NCBI GenBank assembly: GCA_030737875.1
Contig: CM060920.1
Coordinates: 479,910,861-479,974,860 of the forward strand
Length of the DNA stretch: 64,000 nt
From: Allium sativum
Lineage: Eukaryota; Streptophyta; Magnoliopsida; Asparagales; Amaryllidaceae
Direction: 5' to 3'
Shown here: positions 38,386-48,366 of the stretch, in pieces
How the letters are laid out: every line of letters begins with the position of its first letter
Position numbering within the stretch: the first letter of the stretch is position 1
Notes under the pieces: generated by a model
What the model was told of the DNA's origin: nothing
What the model saw: the letters and a program-made list of their open reading frames with translations, nothing else
Database searches by the model: none
Position numbers and translations under genes: made by a program

Positions 38386-38654
38386 TATAGAGATAGAAGT
38401 TATATTTTCACATCGATGTTCATATAGCAAAGATCACAGTTTTATAACTTCAACATCATGTTAAAAATCGAATTTCTATACCGCTACTTTAAAAATGGAA
38501 ATCTAATTTTTTCTTCACTTTTCTATATAGAAAAATCGTATTTTTTTTACTTCACTACTTCTATATATAAAAATAGAAATTTTATTATAAATCAAAATCA
38601 CATTTTTATTTGCTACTTCACACGAACAAAAATCTAATCTTTTTAGTTTCAAAA

Positions 38655-38775
38655 ATCCAACCTTTTAGTTTTAAAAAACCAACCTTTGTTTAAATTAAAA
38701 ATCAAACCTTTTAGTTTTAAAAAACCAACCTTTGTTTAAATTAAAAATCAAACCTTTTAGTTTTAAAAACCCAAT
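38655..38775. repeat. 46-bp direct repeats in LTR A1, about 2.5 copies
   Basis: CCTTTTAGTTTTAAAAAACC recurs at 46-base spacing (38661, 38707, 38753). A 36-bp repeat with ACTATGAAGACTA and TAAAAATCCAATTTTT follows in two copies here and three copies in A2. Confidence 0.85.
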
Positions 38776-38934
38776 TTTTACTATGAAGACTACACTATAA
38801 AAATCCAATTTTTACTATGAAAACTATACTATAAAAATCCAATTTTTATATATGGTAAAAATCCTATGACCTATCATTCAGAAATTATGGTTTTAACCAA
38901 CAAAAATACATAAAAACCCAATTAAAACACTTAC

Positions 38935-39285
38935 AGTCGGCGTTTACTGATGGGGAAGGTGTTGGGGGTTCATGGTGGTCGGAGAGTAGAGCGATCGGCG
39001 GTCTGATGGTCAAAAAAAGGGTGGCGGCGGCTTCTATTCGAGGAAGCCTAGGGTTTTGGGGTGGAAAAGGGTCTAAACGGAGGAGGGCAGTGGCGCAGGG
39101 CGGCACCGGAGCTAGGGTGGTGGTGCGAGGGCGGGGCTTGGCGGCGGCGAACGCCTCGAGGCGGCGGCGGTTCCGTTTGTGGCAGCGATGAGTCTCCCCC
39201 TTTTTTTAATTTAATTTCTGAATGAACGATGGGCTGTGAACGTGGAGAGAGATAAAGGGAGGAAGGGGTTGACTATTTATTTATA
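38935..39285 (-). promoter_or_regulatory. Promoter and GC-rich candidate first exon with splice donor (LTR A1)
   Basis: On the minus strand, TATAAATAAATAG (39285-39273) is followed about 30-40 bases later by a CT-rich likely start (CTTTATCTCTCTCC). A GC-rich block comes next, ending in CGACT|GTAAGTG with the intron starting at 38934. A2 has the same layout (GTAAGT at 47128-47123). B1 has a TATA box at 61026-61017 and GTAAGT at 60594-60589 after a different GC-rich block. The block could encode a short peptide starting MPPCATALL, but nothing supports translation. Confidence 0.5.
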
Positions 39286-39528
39286 TTTGATTAATTTAAT
39301 TTACAAAAAGTTGACTTTTTCATACGACCTCAAAACGAGGCCCATCGCCTGTCGTCCTCAGCTAATTACCCCCATTCCGAACACAATCGGATATGTATCG
39401 TAAGCTGATTCGGCTGTTTTGATCAGTTTCCGTTGAATTTACATTTAAATCACTATATTGAATTTTAAACGTACATTTCAAATTACCAGGGTCACATACT
39501 AACTCTAAAAATTCTCGAAAAATATTTT

Positions 39529-39813
39529 CTAGCTTCGTATTGACGATACGTTCCTAACAAAACTAGTTTCGTCGAATTCTGAGACCGTTTGAAAAATGGC
39601 CAATTTCCAGTCGATTAAAATCAACTGAAACTGGTCAAACGCGTTTTCCTTTGCCACGCTCACATATTGATTCGAAAAATTATGAAATTTGAAACCTAGC
39701 AATAATTTGACATCACGGACCCAACAAAACTGGTTTCGTCGAAATCCGAGGTCATTTGCAAAATTTCCATTTTTAAGGGCCTGAATTCCATAGCGACTAT
39801 TCAGAATTTTCAA
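39529..39813 (-). other. 94-codon sense ORF in U3 of LTR A1, present in all three complete LTRs
   Basis: The frame (MKILNSRYGIQALKNG...) is open at exactly 94 codons here, at 47723-48007 and at 61285-61569. It lies upstream of the TATA box in element orientation, so it would not be in the normal transcript. Between A1 and B1 I counted 11 base differences, seven of which change the residue, about what drift would give. No domain is recognised. Probably not a protein gene. Confidence 0.3.
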
Positions 39814-40172
39814 CTGGACATATCTTTTGATTCCCGCTATGAAATTTTGATTTTTCGGATTCGTTGGAAAGATATCATCAATTTGATCCTAATGTTTTTG
39901 GTTTCACTAAAATCCGGATTGTTTTGCACCCGGTACATTCAATTGAAGTTTGAAATCGAATTATCGAACTACCGCGCCATTTTCAATTCCTATTATAATT
40001 ATATATAAATATTTATATTCTAACGATGACGCATATAATATATACGTCGAATTCAATTCAAAATAAATTTCTCGTCGATATTATTTAAAATAATCTATTT
40101 TAAATATTCAAAATCCGCTAAAATTGCCAAAATAAAATTTTTAAACTGGTCCAGAATTTCCGGGTTATTACA

Positions 40173-41207
40173 ATCTCCCCCACTTAAAACTTTTCATCCC
40201 CGAAAAGGAACAAAGTCGAAAGTGGTTTGATTAATCAACTCTACGTTCGATCTGGCTTCCATTCTCCAACTTTTTAGTTTCTGAGAATTTTCAAAAATTT
40301 GGCTAACACCCTAAATTTTCGAAAAATTTCGCCATAACCTCCCCTGCACCGGGAGCCATGGGAAAATCCCGAAATTGCCATATAGGCCTTCTGATCTCAA
40401 AAAGAAAAAGAAAAAGCCAAGCGGCTAGCCAATAGGCTCATAAAATCATCATCACCCAAACAAAACAGTAAATTATGTAGTAAACATGTACCTATTTGTC
40501 GGGCAAACAAATTTTATTCTCTGCTTTAGCCTCCTTGCTATGACCTGTTCAATGTAAGTATATGTATATGCAAGCAAATGCGACCAATTTTCAATATAAT
40601 TCAATATTTGATTCAATTAGGCATAATGGTTCAAAATTATCAAACAAATAAACAAACAACACAAACATCAATCAATTAGTGGATTAGAGTTTTCAAATTC
40701 ATAATTTTACTACATATAAAGAAAATCATGTTTTTGATGCCAATTCACAACAATGTGTTCTAGCTATATAAGTTTTGGTTCTCACACCAGTCTAATGGAA
40801 ATATATAGATATCACACCTTAGTCACTCGAAAATAAATACTGGTAATGGTATACTTCATCATCAGGACCATGTCCGGGCGACTAGAGTGTGACTCTATAT
40901 CTATCTAATATATTAAAACTTCGAATATACGTTCATGACACGTATATGCAAAACCTTTATATACTAGATTGTCCAAATTCAAAATAAATAAATAATCCAA
41001 TACGTACAAAGTGATTTAAATTTTCTTGAAACAAAATTGTTTTCATTTGAAAAATATACTCTTCACACTCGTTCTAGGATACTACAGATCCTATCTCTAA
41101 CGAGTCATTCTAATTGGATATTGCTAACCCAATATCTGATGAATTCTTTCGTATGGTTCTAATGTGTCTTGTTCTCGAGCTCTGTAAACCAAAGCTCTGA
41201 TACCAAA
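40173..41207 (-). mobile_element. Interior of element A, 1035 bp, without coding capacity
   Basis: It holds the polypurine tract (40173-40187, minus strand AAGTGGGGGAGAT next to the LTR), an A/G run of repeated AAAAAG (40400-40419), a CCAAGCGGCTAGCC-type block and the primer-binding site at its far end. Element B has a closely similar interior of 1041 bp. No frame above 60 codons is present. Its conserved length suggests required cis-acting RNA sequence. Confidence 0.8.
41194..41205 (-). other. Primer-binding site of element A (tRNA-iMet)
   Basis: The minus strand reads TGGTATCAGAGC, two bases from the LTR end at 41208. Confidence 0.88.
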
Positions 41208-43997
41208 TGTGACGACATGGAATTTCGCTCGATCTGAATCAGTCGTTAAACCGATCTAGACCGTTCGAAACCCCTGAACGTTGAGAACAGGACAAATCAG
41301 AACACAAACAGAAGAACATTTCATTGTATATTACAACAATTCCATCAGATACAAGAATATACGGAGTATAAATGAATAAATATACATTCGATAAATATCA
41401 GAGATTACAATAAATTACATTGCAGCGGAAAATAATACAAAGCACAACTGAAGGTGATATACGGATACAGAGCTTTCCGGATATCATTCCAGCTGTAAAC
41501 CAGGATCCTGTGAATATAAATCTGCAAAACCAAAACTACTAGCTGCCCGTGCGGAAAATAGGGGCACCCAGAGTTTAGGTTAAAACAATAAACTCCAGGT
41601 CAGTCATGTGACTGGTGTGAGAACTAAAACAGTTATTTAAAGCTTTACTTTAAAAGAGAGTAATTCAAGGGACCATGCCGTATAGCACGGAACGGGTTTC
41701 CTCCCAAGAATACCAGTGCATAGAATAAACAACGCAATGCTTTTTCGAAAAATGAAGTTGTTATAAGACCCAGGTCCCATCACACAATGCAACGCAAACC
41801 GGAGGATAGGGTTTTACCTTATAACAGCCAAACATGCTTGGTACGTTTAAAACAAATCATTTGATACTATAATAAGTGTATAGTGTCAAAACAATTTCAA
41901 TCATAAATATAAATCATAGACGGCATAGTATCCCATGCTACTATGTCGCCATACTAGGCTCTACAAATAAAGCCGCAATACACGTATTGGAAATTGGATT
42001 TCCATCATGAGTCGAGGCAAGGGGCAAGCTCCTCTTCGCGCTCAAGACACTCTAGCAAATGCCTCAGGACTACACACTCTGGGCAATCCTTGGATCGGTT
42101 GGGCTGGTCCTCACTTACGTTAGAGGATTATTTATGCCTGAACACACGTTTCCCGGTCCTTACAGACCTATAATCGAGGCGCCTCATTCCAACAACCACA
42201 AAGGTGAAAAGTATATAAATGTCAGGGCTGGTAAGTCACTGACACCACCAAAGCTAGAAAGAAACGTCGTGTTCTCCCAACTCCGTATCCCGTTTTTGAC
42301 TCATACCGAGGTGTGAGGCTCGCGAATTCACGTTATACACAAAGCTGCCACGTAGGCCGTGCTTTGATCATCAACCACAAGAATTTTCTTTTCAACAGAA
42401 GCCTTGATCATTGCATCTTAGCGTGCCACACAGGAAATTCATGCCATGCGACTGATGTCCATCGATATACAACCTCTGAGCTCGTACGTCTCAGAGAAGG
42501 GCGTTAAGCAAAAGAATAAATTCTCCGCCGCCAAACAGATGTATATTTAATAGAAATCAATCAACACAGAATAAAATCCAATGTCAGACACACAATCCAT
42601 TTACAAGTCCGTTTTGGGTCTGAACGAAACCGGAGGCACTTTCCTCGCATATCCATCCATCTCCAAGTACGTCTGGACGACCACCAACTATTTCCATCCT
42701 CTTGGGTGTACTGCCCAATCAGGATCGTCAGTAGTTATCCAAACGATGTGAAGACTTCCGGTCTTCAACCACCGTCTTCATCTTCGACATATCGTCGAAT
42801 CGGTTATTCAGAATGGGTGTAAACCCGGTCTTTCCGAACAACCCGCGTATATTGAAAACAAATGTTACACAAACTCAACATTCGCCTCATTCCAATTCAT
42901 TAGTCACTAACCGCAAATTAGCAAGAGAACAATTTCCCAAACATTAACCCCGAAGGCCGAAACCAACATCAGATCAATACCCAGGAAACCATTCTTCTTA
43001 GCCAACCTACAGCTAGTTTCTAAATTTCACATTCTTACGGAAAGGTTCCCATTAATTTTATCCAAGATAAATTCTTTAAAATTTACCCTGTAATCTTCCT
43101 TTGGATGTCGTTTCAAACCAAATTATGGTTTTTCTAAACTAGTCGAGACTAGCGAATCACAACGAAGTAATTATTTATTTTATTTCCCAATCCCAAACTA
43201 TTCATCCCATGAAGCAAAACTGGTGATACTCCATATCTAACACCATGGTGTTATCGGCAAAATTAATTACCATTTCACGTTCAAATCTAATTAAAGATTT
43301 AACTATCGCTTTGGAGCAAAACTGGCGATACTCCATTCTCTCTCATTTCTAAATTTGACAATTTAGATTATAGATTCACATTTCAAATCTAATTGCAGAT
43401 TCAATAAAACTCCTTTTACTGGGTTAAAGAACTAGGTGTTATTTAAAACACAGTTCACGACAAACCCAAATCACATTCTATTTATTATCGGGTTAAAGAA
43501 CTAGTGTTGTTTAAAACACAGTTCACTATAAACCCACAAATCAATTCTAGTTCAACTCAAATCAAATATATTAGGAATTCTGATTATTTAAAACCCCTTT
43601 TTAAATCTAATTTATTTATTTAAAAAAAACCAAAAAAATCGGGTTTTAAATTGAGTTCAAACTAGTTCATTTCGATAAAAATCTATTTTTATCTTTTCAA
43701 ATATGGGGTTTTTTCATCCCAATTTTCCCAAATCATTTCTTATGATTTCACACAAATTATTACTATTTTTAATAATTTTATCAAGACCCGTACAGTCGAT
43801 TTCCAACAATGGCCATCGAACTGCACTTACAACGACCTTTTTCAAATTTGATTAGGACGTATCTCCAAATCCAACCGTTAGATTTCAAATTTCTAATATT
43901 CGTTAGAAAGCTCTTTTCGATACGAACCCAACGGTTCCGGTTTTAGGAGAATCCGACGGTCTGATCTCCCGTAATGTCCGTTTAAAATAAATGGTCG

Positions 43998-44573
43998 AAA
44001 CCAATTTGAATTGAACCGAATAGAAAACCAATTTGAACTGAATCGAATAGAAAACCAATTTGAATTGAATCGAATAGAAAACGAATTTGGAATTGAATTG
44101 AATTGAAAACGAATTCAAATTGAATTGAAAGCGAATTGAAATGAACTCAAATTGAATTGAAATTTGAAATGAATTGAAATGAATTTTAAAACGAATTTAT
44201 AAGGAAAAATAAGTTGAAATTGTTTTTGAAACGAATTCAAAACTATCTATATAATTCGTTTTAAATAGTAATCGACGAATATCTCAAATATTTCGTCGAT
44301 TACTATTTAAAACGAATTATATAGATAGTTTTGAATTCGTTTCAAAAACAATTTCAACTTATTTTTCCTTATAAATTCGTTTTAAAATTCATTTCAATTC
44401 ATTTCAAATTTCAATTCAATTTGAGTTCATTTCAATTCGCTTTCAATTCAATTTGAATTCGTTTTCAATTCAATTCAATTCCAAATTCGTTTTCTATTCG
44501 ATTCAATTCAAATTGGTTTTCTATTCGATTCAGTTCAAATTGGTTTTCTATTCGGTTCAATTCAAATTGGTTT
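43998..44573. repeat. Perfect inverted repeat, 282-bp arms, 12-bp loop
   Basis: The left arm 43998-44279 is the exact reverse complement of 44292-44573 in the line-by-line reading, with loop 44280-44291. The right arm is the normal LTR sequence, from TTCGTCGATTACTATTT into the 27-bp array. The left arm is an inverted copy that replaces the segment seen in A1 at about 36050-36130. Both arms share a deletion of about 26 bases relative to A1, so that deletion came first. A1 and B1 have no such palindrome. Confidence 0.93.
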
Positions 44574-44796
44574 TCTATTCGGTTTAATTCAAATTGGTTT
44601 TCTATTCGTTTCAATTCAAATTGGTTTTCTATTCGGTTCAATTCAAATTGGTTTTCTATTCGGTTCAATTCAAATTGGTTTTCTATTCGGTTCAATTCAA
44701 ATTGGTTTTCTATTCGGTTCAATTCAAATTGGTTTTCTATTCGGTTCAATTCAAATTGGTTTTCTATTCGGTTCAATTCAAATTGATTTTCTATTC
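44478..44796. repeat. 27-bp minisatellite in LTR A2, about 11.5 copies
   Basis: Same unit as 36359-36647 with about one more copy. Its first copies form part of the right palindrome arm. Confidence 0.93.
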
Positions 44797-46120
44797 GATT
44801 CAAATTTCAATTCAAAATATTCGATTTCGAAATCACTTTTCAATATCATTTTAAAATGAGTAAAATCGATATAAATATCGTTCACGTCTAAATGGCGTCA
44901 ATCTAATCAACACGGCTTCATATATTTCTATTTTCAAATATTCTATTTCAAATATTTCTATCTCAAATATTTCTATTTCAAAATATTTCTATTTCAATAT
45001 ACGACTCTATCTCTTTGTCAACACACGACTAATCTCAACGAATGAGTACCGTCCACGTGTGACTATTTTGTTATTTAATATATTTTATGAAAGTTAAGGT
45101 ATCTATCGTTTGATATTAAATCAGACTCCAACCGTAAATTAGTAAGAGAACGATTCCCTGAATATTAACCCCGAAGGCCGAAACCAACATCAGATTAATA
45201 TCCAGGAGACCACTCATCTTATCTATTTTCCAGTCAGTTTCTAATTTTATATATGATAAAGATGTAGATTTTTTTTTTAAAAAATATTTCGTTCAACACA
45301 TGACTAATCTCAACGGATGAGTACAGCCAACACATGAACCTTTACTTTATAATGATAAAGAAGTAAATTTTATTATTAAAATATTTCGTTCAACACATGA
45401 CCAATCTCAATGGATGAGTACAGTCAACACATGAACCTTTACTTTATAATGATCTTTATCTTCTAAATTGGAATGAGGCCCAATCAATCACCATATAATG
45501 TTAATTATATGGATTTTCATACATCACACGTATATAATAGCATTGAAAAATAATCAACCATCAACCAAAGTGCACTACACTGTATAAGCATCAAATATAG
45601 ATATCTAACGCTTATAACAGCCTGTTAATCAATCGATCGACATATTTAATCAATCAGGATGAGTGAACTTCATATTTCATCCCAACACCCGTGTGGGGTT
45701 TCAAACAATCAAGCACATATTTTATTTGTGCAGTTGGGCGATGTGTAAAATTTATCGTCCCAATAAATGTCATTCAAATAGGTGTACATAAACAAACCGT
45801 CCGGTTTGTAAATGAATATTTATTTATTCACATTCACTATATTCATATTCACGTTAAAAATTATATTTTTAACAATAAAACATTTTATTTTAACACATGG
45901 ATTTTTATTCAGTTCATTTATTCAATAAAATGATATCTTTATTTTTCTAACATATTTTAGAAAATTTCGGCGGCGTAACGGCACGATACTAGAAACGGGA
46001 CGAGGCCTAGCCTTATCCCCGGTCTAGTGAAGGCCCACGCCATTCACACATCAATCAAATCCACCAAACAATCAAATTCAAATCTATTCATCTAACTAAT
46101 TTATGCAATCAAACAAACAA

Positions 46121-46163
46121 GTCCATGGTCTGTGGACGATTGTGTCGGGTGCTACTAAGCACC
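46121..46163 (-). other. Tandem hairpins conserved among the giant LTRs (copy A2)
   Basis: GTCCA/TGGAC at 46121-46137 and GGTGCT-ACTA-AGCACC at 46148-46163. The outermost C-G pair found in A1 is lost. Confidence 0.55.
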
Positions 46164-46316
46164 GTCTGCATCCTAGTATATTTATATATAATTAGAAAAG
46201 AAATTGAAGAGTGAGAAATTCTCACCAATAGCTATCCCAACCCCTTGACTCTTCTTCTATAGAAATCTTCTTCATTATCTCATTTTTGACATCTTCGTTG
46301 CTGTAGCCACTACATA

Positions 46317-46545
46317 TGTAAAAATCGAATTTTTACTTCGCTATTCAATATATAAAAATCGAATTTTTATTTCATTGTTCAATATATAAAAATCGAATTT
46401 TTACTTCGTTATTCAATATATAAAAATCGAATTTTTATTTCATTGTTCAATATATAAAAATCGAATTTTTACTTCGTTATTCAATATATAAAAATCGAAT
46501 CTTTACTTTGTTGTTCAATATATAAAAATCGAATTTTTATTCTAC
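46317..46545. repeat. 34-bp minisatellite in LTR A2
   Basis: Counterpart of 38157-38385, with the same copy number as far as I can count. Confidence 0.9.
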
Positions 46546-47122
46546 TATAGAGATAGAAGTTATATTTTCACATCGATGTTCACATAGCAAAGATCACATT
46601 TTTATAACTTCAACATCATGTTAAAAATCGAATTTCTATACCGCTACTTTAAAAATGGAAATCTAATTTTTTCTTCACTTTTCTATATAGAAAAATCGTA
46701 TTTTTTTTACTTCACTACTTCTATATATAAAAATAGAAATTTTATTATAAATCAAAATCACATTTTTATTTGCTACTTCACACGAACAAAAATTTAACCT
46801 TTTTAGTTTCAAAAATCCAACCTTTTAGTTTTAAAAAACCAACCTTTGTTTAAATTAAAAATCAAAACTTTTAGTTTTAAAAAACCAACCTTTGTTTAAA
46901 TTAAAAATCAAACCTTTTAGTTTTAAAAACCCAATTTTTACTATGAAGACTACACTGTAAAAATCCAATTTTTACTATGAAGACTATACTATAAAAATCC
47001 AATTTTTACTATGAAGACTATACTATAAAAATCCAATTTTTATATATGGTAAAAATCCTATGACCTATCATTCAGAAATTATGGTTTTAACCAACAAAAA
47101 TACATAAAAACCCAATTAAAAC

Positions 47123-47475
47123 ACTTACAGTCGGCGTTTACTGATGGGGAAGGTGTTGGGGGTTCATGGTGGTCGGAGAGCAGAGCGATCGGCGGTCTGA
47201 TGGTCAAATAAGGGTGGCGGCGGCTTCTATTCAAGGAAGCCTAGGGTTTTGGGGTGGAAAAGGGTCTAAACGGAGGAGGGCAGTGGCGCAGGGCGGCGCC
47301 GGAGCTAGGGTGGTGGTGCGAGGGCGGGGCTTGGCGGCGGCGAACGCCTCGAGGCGGCGGTGGTTCCGTTTGTGGCAGCGATGAGTCTCCCCCTTTTTTT
47401 TAATTTAATTTCTGAATGAACGATGGGTTGTGAACGTGGAGAGAGATAAAGGGAGGAAGGGGTTGACTATTTATT
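47123..47475 (-). promoter_or_regulatory. Promoter and GC-rich candidate first exon (LTR A2)
   Basis: Same layout as in A1: TATAAATAAATAG near 47475, a GC-rich block, and the GTAAGT donor at 47128-47123. As the 5' LTR, this copy would drive the element RNA. Confidence 0.5.
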
Positions 47476-48366
47476 TATATTTGATTAATTTAATTTACAA
47501 AAAGTTGACTTTTTCATACGACCTCAAAACGAGGCCCACCGCCTGTCGTCTTTAGCTAATTACCCCCATTACGAACACAATGGGATATGTATCGTAAGCT
47601 GATTCGGCTGTTTTGATCAGTTTCCGTTGAATTTACATTTAAATCACTATATTGAATTTTAAACGTACATTTCAAATTACCAGGGTCAAATACTAACTCT
47701 AAAAATTCTCGAAAAATATTTTCTAGCTTCGTATTGACGATACGGTCCTAACAAAACTAGTTTCGTCGAATTCTGAGACCGTTTGAAAAATGGCCAATTT
47801 CCAGTCGATTAAAATCAACTGAAACTGGTCAAATGCGTTTTCCTTTGCCACGCTCACATATTGATTCGAAAAATTATGAAATTTGAAACCTAGCGATAAT
47901 TTGACATCACGGACCCAACAAAACTGGTTTCGTCGAAATCCGACGTCATTTGCAAAATTTCCATTTTTAAGGGCCTGAATTCCATAGCGACTATTCAGAA
48001 TTTTCAACTGGACATATCTTTTGATTCCCGCTATGAAATTTTGATTTTTCGGATTCGTTGGAAATATATCATCAATTTGATCCTAATGTTTTTGGTTTCA
48101 CTAAAATCCGGATTGTTTTGCACCCGGTACATTCAATTGAAGTTTGAAATTGAATTATCGAACTACCGCGCCATTTTCAATTCCTATTATAATTATATAT
48201 AAATATTTATATTCTAACGATGACGCATATAATATATACATCGAATTCAATTCAAAATAAATTTCTCGTCGATATTATTTAAAATAGTCTATTTTAAATA
48301 TTCAAAATCCGCTAAAATTGCCAAAATAAAAATTTTAAACTGGTTCAGAATTTCCGGCTTATTACA

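Larger units (their letters stand above)
33295..40172 (-). repeat. LTR A1 (3' LTR of element A), 6878 bp
   Basis: In element orientation it starts TGTAATAACCCGG at 40172 and ends at 33295. U3 is about 0.93 kb (40172 to the TATA box near 39285). The rest, nearly 6 kb, would be transcribed R/U5. It contains a GC-rich block (38935-39190), arrays of 34, 46, 36 and 27 bp, and a tandem hairpin pair at 37961-38004. Relative to A2 and B1 it lacks about 33 bases near 34766. Confidence 0.85.
33295..48366 (-). mobile_element. Giant-LTR non-autonomous retrotransposon A, 15,072 bp
   Basis: Two direct copies, 33295-40172 (6878 bp) and 41208-48366 (7159 bp), both start TGTGACGACATGG and end TTATTACA. They flank a 1035-bp interior with a G-rich polypurine tract at one end and a tRNA-iMet primer-binding site at the other. 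Together with the TAGAT/TGGAT flanks this identifies an LTR retrotransposon read right to left. No gag or pol sequence occurs anywhere in it. The LTRs differ by about one base per hundred in the stretches compared, plus array changes and one large rearrangement. The PPT/LTR start resembles those of chromovirus elements, so a gypsy helper is possible, but that is inference. Confidence 0.88.
41208..48366 (-). repeat. LTR A2 (5' LTR of element A), 7159 bp
   Basis: Partner of A1. Differences include an inverted duplication at 43998-44573 replacing about 120 bases, one more copy of the 27-bp and 36-bp repeats, and single-base changes at roughly one per hundred in the stretches compared. The end reads GGCTTATTACA. 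Confidence 0.85.

Noticed and set aside
33295..48366. Reading the two 7-kb copies as a plain tandem segmental duplication
   Set aside because: PBS and PPT sit exactly at the inner borders, ends are TG...CA, flanks match four of five bases, and element B repeats the same architecture independently.
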